Shown in pieces: positions 16,082 to 25,445 of a stretch of 64,000 nt of DNA. The translations under genes were made by a program, and so were the position numbers. Within the stretch, counting starts at the first letter, position 1. Each line of letters opens with the position of its first letter. Location of the stretch: positions 434,001-498,000 of the forward strand of contig NZ_JACOEA010000001.1 of the NCBI RefSeq assembly GCF_014281125.1, in the 5' to 3' direction. Source of the DNA: Lawsonibacter celer. Lineage in GTDB: Bacteria; Bacillota; Clostridia; Oscillospirales; Oscillospiraceae. Below the pieces are notes generated by a model. The model was not told the origin of the DNA. It was given only the letters and a program-made list of their open reading frames with translations, and did not search any database.

Positions 16082-17104
16082 TCAGCCGTTCTGCATGCTC
16101 TTGCGGCGCAGCTGCCCGCAGGAAGCGTCGATGTCGCCGCCCAGTTTTCGCCGGACGGTTGCGGTAATCCCCTGGCTCTCCAGCCGCTTCTGGAAAGCGG
16201 ATACCCGCCGGCTGGGTTTGAGCGGACTCTCCTCCACATGATTGAGCGGGATTAGATTGACATGACCGGGGGTCCCCTTCAGATGCTTTGCCAGCAGGTC
16301 CGCCTGCCAGTCGGCGTCGTTGACGCCGTCGATCATGGCGTACTCATATGAGATCCGCCGGCCTGTTTTCTCAAAATACCGGCGGCAGGCGGCAAAAAGC
16401 CGCTCCACACCCACGCTGCGATTTGCCGGCATGATCCGGCTCCTGGTCTCATCGTCAGGCGCATGGAGGGATACCGACAGGGTCAATTGTAACCGATATT
16501 CCGCCAGCTTGTCAATTTTTTCAGTTAGCCCACAGGTGGACAGGGAGATATGCCGCATCCCGATATGCAACCCCTCCGGATGGTTGACCAGCGCCAGGAA
16601 ACGCATCACATGTTCGAAATTATCCAGCGGCTCTCCAATGCCCATGAGGACGATATTGCTGATTACGGCCCCGGAGTCCTTCTGGGTAAAGATCACCTGG
16701 TCCAGAAGCTCTGCAGGCGTCAAATCCCGGATCTTGCCGCCCAGGGTGGAGGCGCAGAAGGCACAGCCCATCCGGCAGCCGACCTGGGAGGAGATGCATA
16801 CAGTATTCCCATGATGATAGCGCATCAAAACCGTTTCAATACAGTTTCCGTCCGCCAGCCGCCACAGATATTTGACGGTGCCGTCTTGGGCGGAGACCTG
16901 CTTGCGCTCCACCGTAGGCATGTGCAGAATGCAGGCGGCGGAGAGCTTTTCCCGCAGAGACTTGGGCAGATTGCTCATTTCTTCAAAGGAGCACGCGCCC
17001 CGGTGAAGCCACTGAAATACCTGTTTTGCACGAAACGCGGGCTCACCCAGAGCCTGAAAGAAGTCCGCCATCTCGGTCAATTCCATGGACTTGATGTCTG
17101 TCAT
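16082..17104 (-). CDS. rlmN: 23S rRNA (adenine2503-C2)/tRNA methyltransferase, radical SAM
   Basis: Methylates C2 of A2503 in 23S rRNA and A37 in some tRNAs. The 340-aa protein has the radical-SAM cysteine motif CRMGCAFC, the MGIGEPLDNF SAM-binding segment and the late cysteine in LGGDIDASCGQL needed for the methyl-transfer intermediate. The start at 17104 overlaps the rsmB stop (ATGA); a frame reaching 17230 lies inside rsmB and is not needed. Confidence 0.96.
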   Translation of the reverse strand: MTDIKSMELTEMADFFQALGEPAFRAKQVFQWLHRGACSFEEMSNLPKSLREKLSAACILHMPTVERKQVSAQDGTVKYLWRLADGNCIETVLMRYHHGNTVCISSQVGCRMGCAFCASTLGGKIRDLTPAELLDQVIFTQKDSGAVISNIVLMGIGEPLDNFEHVMRFLALVNHPEGLHIGMRHISLSTCGLTEKIDKLAEYRLQLTLSVSLHAPDDETRSRIMPANRSVGVERLFAACRRYFEKTGRRISYEYAMIDGVNDADWQADLLAKHLKGTPGHVNLIPLNHVEESPLKPSRRVSAFQKRLESQGITATVRRKLGGDIDASCGQLRRKSMQNG

Positions 17105-18411
17105 AGCATCCTCCTGAGCTTTGCGAAGAAAAAGCCGTCTGTACCATCCCGGTGGGGCCAGAGGGTACACATAGCTGTTTCCATTGGACCAAACGGGCCG
17201 GGCAGCTGGAACGCTTCTAATGCAAAGCATGGATTCCTGTCGATAAAATGTAGAACAACCGCCTCGTTTTCCCGTTCCAGCAGGGTGCAGGTGGCGTAAA
17301 GGAGCACACCGCCGGGACGTACGTAGGCAGCCACATTGTTCAAAATCTCAGATTGCACTTTGGGCAGCCCCTCCAAAGGACCTGGCGCTTTATAGCGGAT
17401 GTCCGGTTTTTTGCGGATAATGCCTAGTCCGGAGCAGGGGACGTCCGCGATGACCAGATCAAATCGACTCCGGAACTCCTCACGACAGACCTTGCCGTCC
17501 AGGAGCATCGGACGGACACAGGTCAGGCCCAGGCGCTGTGCTCCGGCCTGGATGAGCCGCTCCTTATGGGGATGGATGTCGCAGGAGGTCACCTGCCCCC
17601 TGTCCTCCATGGCAATCGCTGCGGCAAAGGATTTTCCTCCGGGGGCGGCACAGGCGTCCAGCACATCCATTCCGGGCTGCGGGCCTGCCGCCAGCACTGC
17701 CAGTCGGGCGGCTGCGTCCTGGATATAGAACCACCCCTGCTGAAATGCATGCAAACGCTCCAGGTTCCCGGTGTTGGAGAGCAACAGACAGTCGGGCAGC
17801 CAAGGGTGGGGTTTCACGCAGACGCCCTCCCGTTCCAAGGCTGCGGCGGTCTCCTCCGACGTGGCGCGGCAGAGATTTACCTGGGCCACGGTGGGTGGCT
17901 GACCATTGTTCGCCTCCATCAGGGCGGCGGCCTCTTCCCTGCCCAGCCGGCGGGTGAACTCCTCCGCCAGCCAGGCGGGATGGCTGTATCTGACTGCGTT
18001 GTTAGGGGGCTCTGGCAAAACCTCACGCTGTCGGACCAAGCTGCGTAGGACTCCGTTTACCAGCCCGGCCGCCCTTGGATTTTTAGCATATTTCCGGGCC
18101 AGGCTGACCGCCTCATTCACTGCCGCGCTGTCCGGCACCCGGTCCAGCATCAAAATTTGGTAGGCCCCCAGGCGCAGGCAATTGAGCACTTTATTCTCCA
18201 ACTGCTCCAGCTTTCTGCTGCACAGTCCGGACAGCCAGAAATCCAGCAGCAACCGATTCTGCAGCACGCCGAAGCACAGCCGGGTGGCCAGCGCCATGTC
18301 CCGGCTGTCCAGCCCCGACGTCCGCCCCGCCTTTTTCAGGTAGCCGTCTGACCAGGCGCCCTGGCTGTCACAGGCGGCAAGCGACAAAAGGGCGGCTTCC
18401 CTTGCCGTCAT
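17101..18411 (-). CDS. rsmB: 16S rRNA (cytosine967-C5)-methyltransferase
   Basis: The 436-aa protein has an N-terminal NusB-like helical domain (about residues 1-130), followed by a Rossmann methyltransferase with the SAM motif DACAAPGGKSFAAA, CDIHPHKERL and the catalytic VPCSGLGIIRKKPDIRY. The second cysteine, which releases the product, is in LYATCTLLERENE. The start at 18411 follows GGAGGAGGGA and is separated by a single base from the upstream peptidase stop. It is part of the def-fmt-rsmB-rlmN block common in Firmicutes. Confidence 0.95.
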   Translation of the reverse strand: MTAREAALLSLAACDSQGAWSDGYLKKAGRTSGLDSRDMALATRLCFGVLQNRLLLDFWLSGLCSRKLEQLENKVLNCLRLGAYQILMLDRVPDSAAVNEAVSLARKYAKNPRAAGLVNGVLRSLVRQREVLPEPPNNAVRYSHPAWLAEEFTRRLGREEAAALMEANNGQPPTVAQVNLCRATSEETAAALEREGVCVKPHPWLPDCLLLSNTGNLERLHAFQQGWFYIQDAAARLAVLAAGPQPGMDVLDACAAPGGKSFAAAIAMEDRGQVTSCDIHPHKERLIQAGAQRLGLTCVRPMLLDGKVCREEFRSRFDLVIADVPCSGLGIIRKKPDIRYKAPGPLEGLPKVQSEILNNVAAYVRPGGVLLYATCTLLERENEAVVLHFIDRNPCFALEAFQLPGPFGPMETAMCTLWPHRDGTDGFFFAKLRRML

Positions 18412-18412
18412 T

Positions 18413-19111
18413 TCAATCCCTCCTCCGGCCGCTGAACGCCAGAAGAAACCGCAGCAACTGCGCCAGAGAGACCAGCAGAGCAGCCACATAGGTCATGGCC
18501 GCGGCACGCAGGACCTTTTTGGCCCCCTGCAGCTCGTCCTCCTCAAGAAGGTAGCCGCTCTCCAGCGTCTGAATCGCCCGCCGTGACGCATTGAACTCCA
18601 CCGGCAGCGTGACCAGCTGTACCAGCACGGTCAGAGAAAACAGAATGACGCCGATGCCGAACAGCGGCTCGGAATACAGGAACAGGCCAATGATGATAAA
18701 CAGAATGGACAGCTGTGAGCCGATGTTGCAGACCGGAATAATCGCAGTACGCAGCTTGATGGGACCATAACCCTGGGCGTACTGCACTGCATGGCCCGCC
18801 TCATGGGCCGCTACCCCTACCGCAGCGACCGAGGACACGCCGTAGACCGAATCAGACAGGCGGATAACATTGGTGCGTGGGTCATAGTGGTCGTTCAGGT
18901 TCCCGCGAATCGCTTGGATTTGCACGTCAAGCACCCCGTGCGCGCGCAGTACTGCCTCTGCCGCCTGCGCGCCGGTCAGCCCGCGCCGGCAAGCGACGCG
19001 GGAAAAGCGATTGAAGGTGGAGCTCACCCGCATTTGGGCTACCAGCGCGATCAGCATAGCCGGCACAAGAAGCATCCAATAATAGGGATCATAGTAATAG
19101 AAAAACGGCAT
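18413..19111 (-). CDS. YugP-type membrane zinc metallopeptidase
   Basis: A 232-aa membrane protein with an N-terminal helix (YYWMLLVPAMLIALVAQ), the zinc motif AAHEAGHAVQYA near residues 108-119, and two or three C-terminal helices (about 128-170 and 200-225). It belongs to the putative neutral zinc metallopeptidase family (Zn_peptidase_2, YugP in Bacillus). Its substrate is not known. It sits between a PIG-V-like transferase and rsmB, inserted in a block that is otherwise about translation. Confidence 0.88.
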   Translation of the reverse strand: MPFFYYYDPYYWMLLVPAMLIALVAQMRVSSTFNRFSRVACRRGLTGAQAAEAVLRAHGVLDVQIQAIRGNLNDHYDPRTNVIRLSDSVYGVSSVAAVGVAAHEAGHAVQYAQGYGPIKLRTAIIPVCNIGSQLSILFIIIGLFLYSEPLFGIGVILFSLTVLVQLVTLPVEFNASRRAIQTLESGYLLEEDELQGAKKVLRAAAMTYVAALLVSLAQLLRFLLAFSGRRRD

Positions 19112-19133
19112 AAAAGCCTCACTTTCTGCATGG

Positions 19134-20378
19134 TTACATAATTTGCCCGCCAGTGAGATAAAGAATCAGCTGTAAGGAAAACGGAACTGCCATGGCGGCA
19201 GTTAGGAAGGCGGAGACCGCCGGCCTTTCCTCGGCCCAGTCCGCGGCAAAGAGGAAAAACGGCAGCGCGCAGGACAGATAGCGTCCGGCGCTGAGCAGCC
19301 AGGACAGGGAGTAATCCAAGATCAGGCAGGCAAAAGCATAGAGCGTAAGCATGCTCCGCTGCCGCCGCGCACGGAGCAGCAGGGTAAAGAAGAGGGGAAA
19401 AAGAAGGAGGGTTGGAATCCAGATCTGCCAGCGGATGGCAGAATCTGGGGTGCTCCACGCATTGTGCAACACATACCAAAGGGTATCTGAGACCCAGCAG
19501 AAGCCCTGGTTCCAGTGCCGCTGCATCTGGACAAAGGCGAAGGGATCACCGGTCACCAGTCTATTCAGCCACAGGTAGGCCAGCGTACCGAGCACTGGGA
19601 GAAAGACAAGCGGAAGCCTCCGCAGCCATCCCTTTTCCCGGTGGGAGAGAAACTCCGCCAAGGCGGCCCCCACCAGCAGCAGCCCGTGCATCCGGGTCAG
19701 CGCAGCCAGAATCCCCCACAGTCCGGCGGCCCACCACTGATGCCGCCGGATGTGCCACAGGCCCGCGGCAGTGGTCAGCAGGAAGAGCCCCTCAGTCATC
19801 ATTCCTCCAAAGAAGAAGGCATATGGAAAGAGGGACAGAAAGATGACGGCACGCCGGGCAGTGCGTCGGCCATATTCCAGGCAAGCCAGCCGGCAGAAAA
19901 AGACACATCCGCCCGCGTAACACAGCCAGGAGACCAGCAGCCCGGCAGCCAGGGTATTTCCCACTACCAGACGTACCAGACGCACGAGCCAGACATAGAG
20001 AGGAAAAAAGACCAGGAAGAGATGCTGGCCGTTTTCCACATAGCCGCCGTACCCCAGCTCCGTCAGCTTCTCATAGTGAACTGCGTCCCACTGGCGCCAG
20101 GAGGAAAGCACTCCACCCTGGCTAAGAAGCAGCAGAAAGAGGGAGGCCAAGGCAAAGACAACCAGCCGGAACAAAAGCGACAGGGCAAAGACCCGCAGCT
20201 CCTCACGGGCAGAGAGGGCTACTCCCCTTCCGCTCCTGTCCCTCCGGTCCAGACCAATGGGACCCGGGATGGGTGCGCCGCAGGTAGCCAGCCATCTCAG
20301 CAGCAGATACCCTCCGGTGAGAATTACCGCACCGGACACCAGCACGGTCCAGACGGGGTAAAACGCCTCCCCCGCCAA
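19134..20378 (-). CDS. PIG-V-like polytopic glycosyltransferase (mannosyltransferase family)
   Basis: A 414-aa protein with about ten predicted membrane helices. The first loop carries WDAVHYEKLTELGYGG and FFPLYVWLVRLV, which match the pattern of the PIG-V/Mannosyl_trans2 family, whose members use lipid-linked sugars outside the membrane. The sugar and acceptor are unknown; an envelope glycan or glycoprotein is a reasonable guess. The start is a TTG immediately after the fmt stop (TGATTG) with AGGTGGG upstream; no ATG is available near the N-terminus. It is probably cotranscribed with fmt. Confidence 0.72.
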   Translation of the reverse strand: MAGEAFYPVWTVLVSGAVILTGGYLLLRWLATCGAPIPGPIGLDRRDRSGRGVALSAREELRVFALSLLFRLVVFALASLFLLLLSQGGVLSSWRQWDAVHYEKLTELGYGGYVENGQHLFLVFFPLYVWLVRLVRLVVGNTLAAGLLVSWLCYAGGCVFFCRLACLEYGRRTARRAVIFLSLFPYAFFFGGMMTEGLFLLTTAAGLWHIRRHQWWAAGLWGILAALTRMHGLLLVGAALAEFLSHREKGWLRRLPLVFLPVLGTLAYLWLNRLVTGDPFAFVQMQRHWNQGFCWVSDTLWYVLHNAWSTPDSAIRWQIWIPTLLLFPLFFTLLLRARRQRSMLTLYAFACLILDYSLSWLLSAGRYLSCALPFFLFAADWAEERPAVSAFLTAAMAVPFSLQLILYLTGGQIM

Positions 20379-21299
20379 TCAGCCCACCTGGATGGGGTGG
20401 CCCCGGAGATAATCAGCAGCCTTCATTCGCTTGCCTCCATCCGGCTGTAATTCCAGGAGATTCAGCACAGTACCGCCGCCGCAGGCCACCCAGATGCCGT
20501 TTTTCCCAGCCTCCAGAATCGTGCCCGGCGCGGCGGAGGTGCCCTCCTGCAGTACAGCAGCTGAAAATACTTTACAGCGCTTTCCGCCCAATTCCGCAGA
20601 CGCGGCCGGCCAGGGAATGAGTCCCCGGACCTGGTTGTGAATGTCCTGGGCCGGTCGGGACCAGTCGATGGGCGAAAGCTGCTTAGTCAGCATGGGAGCC
20701 AGTGTGGCCTGCGCATCATCCTGAGGCGTGCGGGCAGCCCTTCCTGCCTGGATGGATTGGACCACATCGCCCAGAAGCTCCGCCCCCAGCCGGGCCAGCC
20801 TGCCGTAGAGTGCTTCGGCATTTTCATCCGGGCCGATGGGGGTGGAGACCATGTCGATGATATCGCCCGCGTCCAGATCGTGGGCCATATGCATAATGGT
20901 CACTCCAGTGACCGTATCCCCATTGAGCACCGCCCAGTTGATAGGCGCGGCTCCCCGGTATTTGGGCAGTAGGGACGAGTGGACATTGATGCACCCCTTG
21001 GGGGGCACATTCAGGATTTCATCCGGCAGGATACGGCCATAGGCGGCCACGACAATGAGCTCCGGGTCCAGCCGGCGAATCAACTCCAACGCCGAACCGT
21101 CCCGCAGCTTGATCGGCTGATGGACCGGAATTCCATGGGCCTGAGCGCACACCTTGACCGGGGTGGGCAGCAGCTTCATACCACGGTTTTTGGGCTTATC
21201 CGGCTGGGTGAAGACGCCGCAGATCTCATGGCCGTCCGCAATTAGTTTCTCCAGAGAAGGCACGGCAAATTCAGGCGTGCCCATAAAGAGAATGTTCAT
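20379..21299 (-). CDS. fmt: methionyl-tRNA formyltransferase
   Basis: Formylates initiator Met-tRNA. The 306-aa protein begins MNILFMGTPEFAVPSLEKL and has the active-site region INVHSSLLPKYRGAAPINWA with the conserved Asn-His and the later HMAHDLDAGDI. The C-terminal OB-like domain starts around residue 205. It lies 2 bp after def, forming the usual def-fmt pair. Confidence 0.97.
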   Translation of the reverse strand: MNILFMGTPEFAVPSLEKLIADGHEICGVFTQPDKPKNRGMKLLPTPVKVCAQAHGIPVHQPIKLRDGSALELIRRLDPELIVVAAYGRILPDEILNVPPKGCINVHSSLLPKYRGAAPINWAVLNGDTVTGVTIMHMAHDLDAGDIIDMVSTPIGPDENAEALYGRLARLGAELLGDVVQSIQAGRAARTPQDDAQATLAPMLTKQLSPIDWSRPAQDIHNQVRGLIPWPAASAELGGKRCKVFSAAVLQEGTSAAPGTILEAGKNGIWVACGGGTVLNLLELQPDGGKRMKAADYLRGHPIQVG

Positions 21300-21301
21300 T
21301 T

Positions 21302-21805
21302 TCAGCGCGCTCCTTTGTTCTCCTGCTGTTCCATGAGCTTATCCAGTTCCTCGTTGGTATAGAGCCGGTCGGCATGTTCGGTAAACAGATGGCCGTCCAG
21401 ATGCTCCATTTCGTGGCAGAAGCAGCGCGCCACAATGCCTTCCCCCTCGGCCTCAAAAAAAATGCCGTTGCGGTCCTGGGCACGCACCTTTACCCGGCTG
21501 GGCCGTTTTACCACGCCCCAGCGGCCGGGAACGGAGAGGCAGCCCTCAAAGCCCTCCTGCTCCCCTTCTTGGGCAATCAGCTCCGGATTGATGAGCTCCA
21601 GCATGCGGTCCTGTGCATCCACCACCACAACAGCCCGCCGCAGGATTCCGATCTGAGGCGCGGCCAGACCGGCACCATTGGCGTCCGCCAGGGTCTCCTT
21701 TAAATCGTCCATCAGATCCCAAAGCCGCTGGTCGAACTGGGTCACTGGACGGCATACCTTGTGCAGGGCAGGGTCACTGTCCGTCAAAATGGTCCTCAAA
21801 GCCAT
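21302..21805 (-). CDS. def: peptide deformylase
   Basis: Removes the formyl group from new proteins. The 167-aa enzyme has all three family motifs: GLAAPQIG, EGCLSVPG and the metal site CHEMEHLDG. Start 21805 (MALRTILTDSDPALHK) follows AGGAGG; a longer frame up to 22063 lies inside priA. It is 11 bp downstream of priA. Confidence 0.97.
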   Translation of the reverse strand: MALRTILTDSDPALHKVCRPVTQFDQRLWDLMDDLKETLADANGAGLAAPQIGILRRAVVVVDAQDRMLELINPELIAQEGEQEGFEGCLSVPGRWGVVKRPSRVKVRAQDRNGIFFEAEGEGIVARCFCHEMEHLDGHLFTEHADRLYTNEELDKLMEQQENKGAR

Positions 21806-21816
21806 ACGATTTCCTC

Positions 21817-24288
21817 CTAATCCAAGGGATTGATATCCGCCGAAACGGACACCCCACGGTTTTCTTTGTCGTTCTGAGCGCACCGGAGCAAATGTGCCAC
21901 CAGCGCACGGATCTCTCTGTGGTTGCGGCAGGCCAGGGTTAAACGATAGCGATAGCGGTTGTTGATTTTCGCCACGCTGGCCGGAGCGGGCCCCAGCAGC
22001 TGAAGGTCCTTTTCCTCCATGCAGGAGAGCCAGGCCTCCAGGGAACGCCGCAGACGCATGCACGTCCGCAGTACCCCGCTCTCCGTCAGGCCGGATGCAG
22101 TAATGACAAACAGGTCACGAAAAGGCGGGCAGCCCCGCAGGCGGCGCAGCTCGATTTCCTGCTCATAAAAGGAGTCGTAGTCCTGACGGGCGGCGCAGGT
22201 GATAACGTCGTTCTCCGGAGTATAGGTCTGGATAATGGCCCGACCCCGCTTGGCGCCCCGTCCCGCCCGGCCCACCACCTGGGTGAGGAGGGAAAAGGTC
22301 CGCTCACCCGCCCGATAGTCGTCCACATAGAGGGATTGGTCTGCGGAGACAACGCCCACCAGGGTCACATTTTCAAAGTCAAGCCCCTTGGCCACCATTT
22401 GGGTCCCCACCAGAAAGGGGATCCGCTCCCGTTCAAAGCGGGAGAGCAATTTCTCGTGGGACTGTGTGGCGGAGATGGTATCGGTGTCCATCCGGAGCAC
22501 CTCGCGGTCCGGGAAGGCCTCCTCCAGCTCCTCCTGAATCCGCTGTGTCCCCACCCCTACAAAGTTCAGCCCCCCGCCGCACTCCGGGCAGAGGTCCGGC
22601 AGAGGCTCAGAGTGGCCGCAGTAGTGGCACATCAGCCGCCGGTTGGCCGAGTGGTAGGTGAGATAGGCGGAGCAGCGCGGGCAGGTCGGGACCGCGCCAC
22701 ATTCGCCGCAGGTGACCATACGGCTGGATCCCCGGCGGTTGAGAAAGAGAATGGTCTGCTCCCCTGCCTCCAGATTTTCTTCCATGGCCTGCCGCAGAGG
22801 CAGGCTCAGAGCCGTGCCGTTTCCGGCGCGCAGCTCCTCCTTCATATCCGCAAGAAAGACGGATGGAAGCGCGCGCTCATTATATCGCCTGGACAGGGTA
22901 AACAGATGATAGACCCCACTTTTCGCCTTATACATACTCTCCACCGACGGCGTGGCTGAGCCAAGCAGCAGCAGAGCGTTATGGTGGGCACAGCGGTATT
23001 TTGCCACATCTCTGGCGTGGTATTTGGGCACATTTTCCGATTTGTAGCTGTACTCCTGCTCTTCGTCGAGTACAATCAGGCCAAGTTTCTGTAAGGGTGC
23101 AAAGACGGCTGAGCGCGTCCCCAGAACGACCCTCGCCTGACCGGAGCGTACGCGCTTCCACTCGTCATAGCGCTCTCCGGCCCGAAGGGAAGAGTGGAGC
23201 AACGCCACCTCGTCCCCAAAGTGGGAGGTAAAGATCCGCAGTAACTGTGGGGTCAGAGCAATCTCAGGCACCAGCACCATGGCGGTGCGCCCCCGGTCCA
23301 GTACTTGCCGGATGAGCTTTAGATATACCTGCGTTTTTCCGCTGCCGGTGACGCCATAGAGCAGGGCGGCCGTCGCTTTTTCCCAGTTGGCCAGTGCGGA
23401 TAGCCCCTCAAAGGCCGTCTGCTGCTCCTGGTTGAGGGTCACGGGCTCCGCCCGCACCTCCCCCTCTACTGCCACACGACGGAATACCTCCCTGCGCTCC
23501 AGGGTGAGAATACCGCTCTTCGCCAGGGAGCGCAGCGTGGCGTTGGAAGCGCCGGTGAAATAGCATAATTCTTTGGCCGAGGCGCTGCCAATGGCACAGA
23601 GCAGCTCCGTCACGGCATACCGCAGCGGCGCGGCCCGGCGCTTGGGAGTCACCAGGGCCATCGCCTCTTCCGGGGGCAATGACAGGGTGGCCACCTGCTC
23701 CGTCTTGTCACCCACCCCGCGGGACGCGCTGGTCTCCAGCGTCAGGATTCCCTTCTCAGTCAGGGCCCTCAGGGCGGGATTGGGATCCTTCGTGCCAAAC
23801 GCCTCCCGGATCTGCCCTACTTCAGCGGAGCCCCCGCAGGAAAACAACAGCTCCACCAGCCGCTTGGCGTGTTCTGAGCGCCCCGCCGCCCCATAGGCGG
23901 CCTCACGGTCGATCCCCGGGGCCAGGCAATAGCGGTCCTGGAGTGAAAAATATAGGCCCGCCGGCAGCATCGCCCGGGCCGCATCATAGACGGTGCAGAA
24001 CCACTGCTCCCGCATCCAGAGGGCCAGCTGGATGCCCTCGGCATCCAGCACCGGCTCGTCATCCAGCAGGGCAAGCAGAAATTTGCAGCGCGGATCGGGC
24101 GAAGCGCGGTCCTCCAGCGCCAAGACAATTCCCTGCGTCCGGCGGTTCCCCGCGCCGAAGGGAACGATAACCCGCATACCGGGCCAAAGGGCGGCGGTCA
24201 GCTCCTCCGGAACCAAATAGTCGTAGGGCTTGTCAATGGCAAAGGTAGCGGCGCTCAGCGCCACCTTTGCGACCATACGGCTCTCCAT
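21817..24288 (-). CDS. priA: primosomal protein N' (replication restart helicase)
   Basis: A 3'-5' DNA helicase that reloads the replisome at stalled forks. The 823-aa protein has an N-terminal 3'-DNA-binding domain (DKPYDYLVPEELTAALWPGM), a winged helix, Walker A YGVTGSGKTQVYLK, a DEEQ motif II, and a zinc-binding insertion with paired cysteines (CGECGAVPTCPRC, then CHYCG and CPEC). The C-terminal helicase lobe contains VGTQMVAKGLDFENV and QVVGRAGRG. coaBC, which precedes priA in Bacillus, is absent. Confidence 0.96.
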   Translation of the reverse strand: MESRMVAKVALSAATFAIDKPYDYLVPEELTAALWPGMRVIVPFGAGNRRTQGIVLALEDRASPDPRCKFLLALLDDEPVLDAEGIQLALWMREQWFCTVYDAARAMLPAGLYFSLQDRYCLAPGIDREAAYGAAGRSEHAKRLVELLFSCGGSAEVGQIREAFGTKDPNPALRALTEKGILTLETSASRGVGDKTEQVATLSLPPEEAMALVTPKRRAAPLRYAVTELLCAIGSASAKELCYFTGASNATLRSLAKSGILTLERREVFRRVAVEGEVRAEPVTLNQEQQTAFEGLSALANWEKATAALLYGVTGSGKTQVYLKLIRQVLDRGRTAMVLVPEIALTPQLLRIFTSHFGDEVALLHSSLRAGERYDEWKRVRSGQARVVLGTRSAVFAPLQKLGLIVLDEEQEYSYKSENVPKYHARDVAKYRCAHHNALLLLGSATPSVESMYKAKSGVYHLFTLSRRYNERALPSVFLADMKEELRAGNGTALSLPLRQAMEENLEAGEQTILFLNRRGSSRMVTCGECGAVPTCPRCSAYLTYHSANRRLMCHYCGHSEPLPDLCPECGGGLNFVGVGTQRIQEELEEAFPDREVLRMDTDTISATQSHEKLLSRFERERIPFLVGTQMVAKGLDFENVTLVGVVSADQSLYVDDYRAGERTFSLLTQVVGRAGRGAKRGRAIIQTYTPENDVITCAARQDYDSFYEQEIELRRLRGCPPFRDLFVITASGLTESGVLRTCMRLRRSLEAWLSCMEEKDLQLLGPAPASVAKINNRYRYRLTLACRNHREIRALVAHLLRCAQNDKENRGVSVSADINPLD

Positions 24289-24358
24289 CGGCTTCCCCCC
24301 TTGATCTCGGAAAAGGCAAGCGGGAGGGGCCGGAGGGTCCCAAACGCTTGCCTCTCAC

Positions 24359-24553
24359 TTACTCTGTGGTTACATCAATTTTCCCGTCCGCCACTTCCCG
24401 GATGGCCATGGATACCGGTTTATCATCCAGCGGGATGCCGGCGCTTTCCGCCTCGCTGGCAATCTGGCGGGCTCGCTGGGCCACTACATTGACCAGCATA
24501 TAGCGGCTGGGAATCTCCTTCAGCAGATCCTTCATAGGTGGATAGAGCATCAT
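24359..24553 (-). CDS. rpoZ: RNA polymerase omega subunit
   Basis: A 64-aa protein with the omega pattern: PSRYMLVNVVAQRARQIA, followed by LDDKPVSMAIREVADGKI. It stabilises the beta' subunit and in some bacteria binds ppGpp. It is placed between gmk and priA as in Bacillus, 6 bp after gmk. Either of the two leading ATG codons could be used. Confidence 0.93.
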   Translation of the reverse strand: MMLYPPMKDLLKEIPSRYMLVNVVAQRARQIASEAESAGIPLDDKPVSMAIREVADGKIDVTTE

Positions 24554-24559
24554 AATCGA

Positions 24560-25168
24560 TCAAACTCCTTCGACAAGATTCATTCGGTTCTTCGTGCGGC
24601 AGCTCTCGGCGGTCAGGATTGCAATGATCTCCGCAGCTGCGGCAGAGACCTTATCGTTAACCACCAGGTAGTCATAGCGCGGAATCTCACGGTACTCTTC
24701 CCTGGCCTTCTGTAAGCGGCCTGCAATCACATCCTCCTGGTCGGTATTCCGTCCATGAAGCCGGCGAGAGAGCTCTTCAAAGGACGGGGGGATGATAAAG
24801 ATAAATACCGCGTCCGGACACTTGGAGCGCACCTTGGCGGCGCCCTGTACCTCAATGTCCAGTAGGACGTCGATTCCGGCATCCAGTTTTTCCTGGATCA
24901 GCCGCAGCGAGGTCCCGTAGTAATGATTGACATACTCCGCGTGCTCCAACAGCTCATCGTTGGCGATCATGGCCTCAAAACGCTCCCGGGTGACAAAATT
25001 GTAATTGATGCCGTTCGCCTCCCCAACCCGAGGGGCGCGGGTGGTGAAAGAGACAGAAAAATAGATGTTATCCCGCGCACTGAGCAGTTCGGAAATCACC
25101 GTGCTTTTCCCCACGCCGGAGGGGCCGGAGAGGACAATCAGCTGGCCTTTGGTTTTCTTTCGTATCAT
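24560..25168 (-). CDS. gmk: guanylate kinase
   Basis: Phosphorylates GMP to GDP. The 202-aa enzyme has the P-loop [13 protein letters not shown], the GMP-binding [11 protein letters not shown] and the lid region around [13 protein letters not shown]. The start at 25168 overlaps the remA stop by 4 bp (ATGA), so translation is coupled. Confidence 0.97.
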   Translation of the reverse strand: MIRKKTKGQLIVLSGPSGVGKSTVISELLSARDNIYFSVSFTTRAPRVGEANGINYNFVTRERFEAMIANDELLEHAEYVNHYYGTSLRLIQEKLDAGIDVLLDIEVQGAAKVRSKCPDAVFIFIIPPSFEELSRRLHGRNTDQEDVIAGRLQKAREEYREIPRYDYLVVNDKVSAAAAEIIAILTAESCRTKNRMNLVEGV

Positions 25169-25440
25169 GCCTCGTCCTCCTCTGACGGTTCTGCTTCCTT
25201 TCCACCCAGACGGCCGGCCACGGTCTCTGGCTGGAGCGCTGAGAGCACAATATGATCGCTGTCCATCACAAGGACCGCCCGGGTCCGGCGGCCATAGGTG
25301 GCATCAATGAGCACGCCTCTGTCCCGGGCCTCCTGGATCATACGCTTAATGGGGGCGGATTCCGGGCTGACAATGGCGATCAGCCGGCTGGCCGAAACCA
25401 GATTGCCAAACCCAATATTGATGAGTTTCACCAAGAGCAC
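25165..25440 (-). CDS. remA: RemA/DUF370 family DNA-binding regulator
   Basis: A 91-aa protein beginning [20 protein letters not shown], the DUF370 hallmark, with [15 protein letters not shown] and the [20 protein letters not shown] segment. In Bacillus RemA forms ring-shaped oligomers that wrap DNA and activate biofilm-matrix genes. The acidic tail after about residue 80 is extra. It has the same neighbours (yicC upstream, gmk downstream) as in Bacillus. Its targets in this organism are unknown. Confidence 0.93.
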   Translation of the reverse strand: MLLVKLINIGFGNLVSASRLIAIVSPESAPIKRMIQEARDRGVLIDATYGRRTRAVLVMDSDHIVLSALQPETVAGRLGGKEAEPSEEDEA

Positions 25441-25445
25441 CCGCC

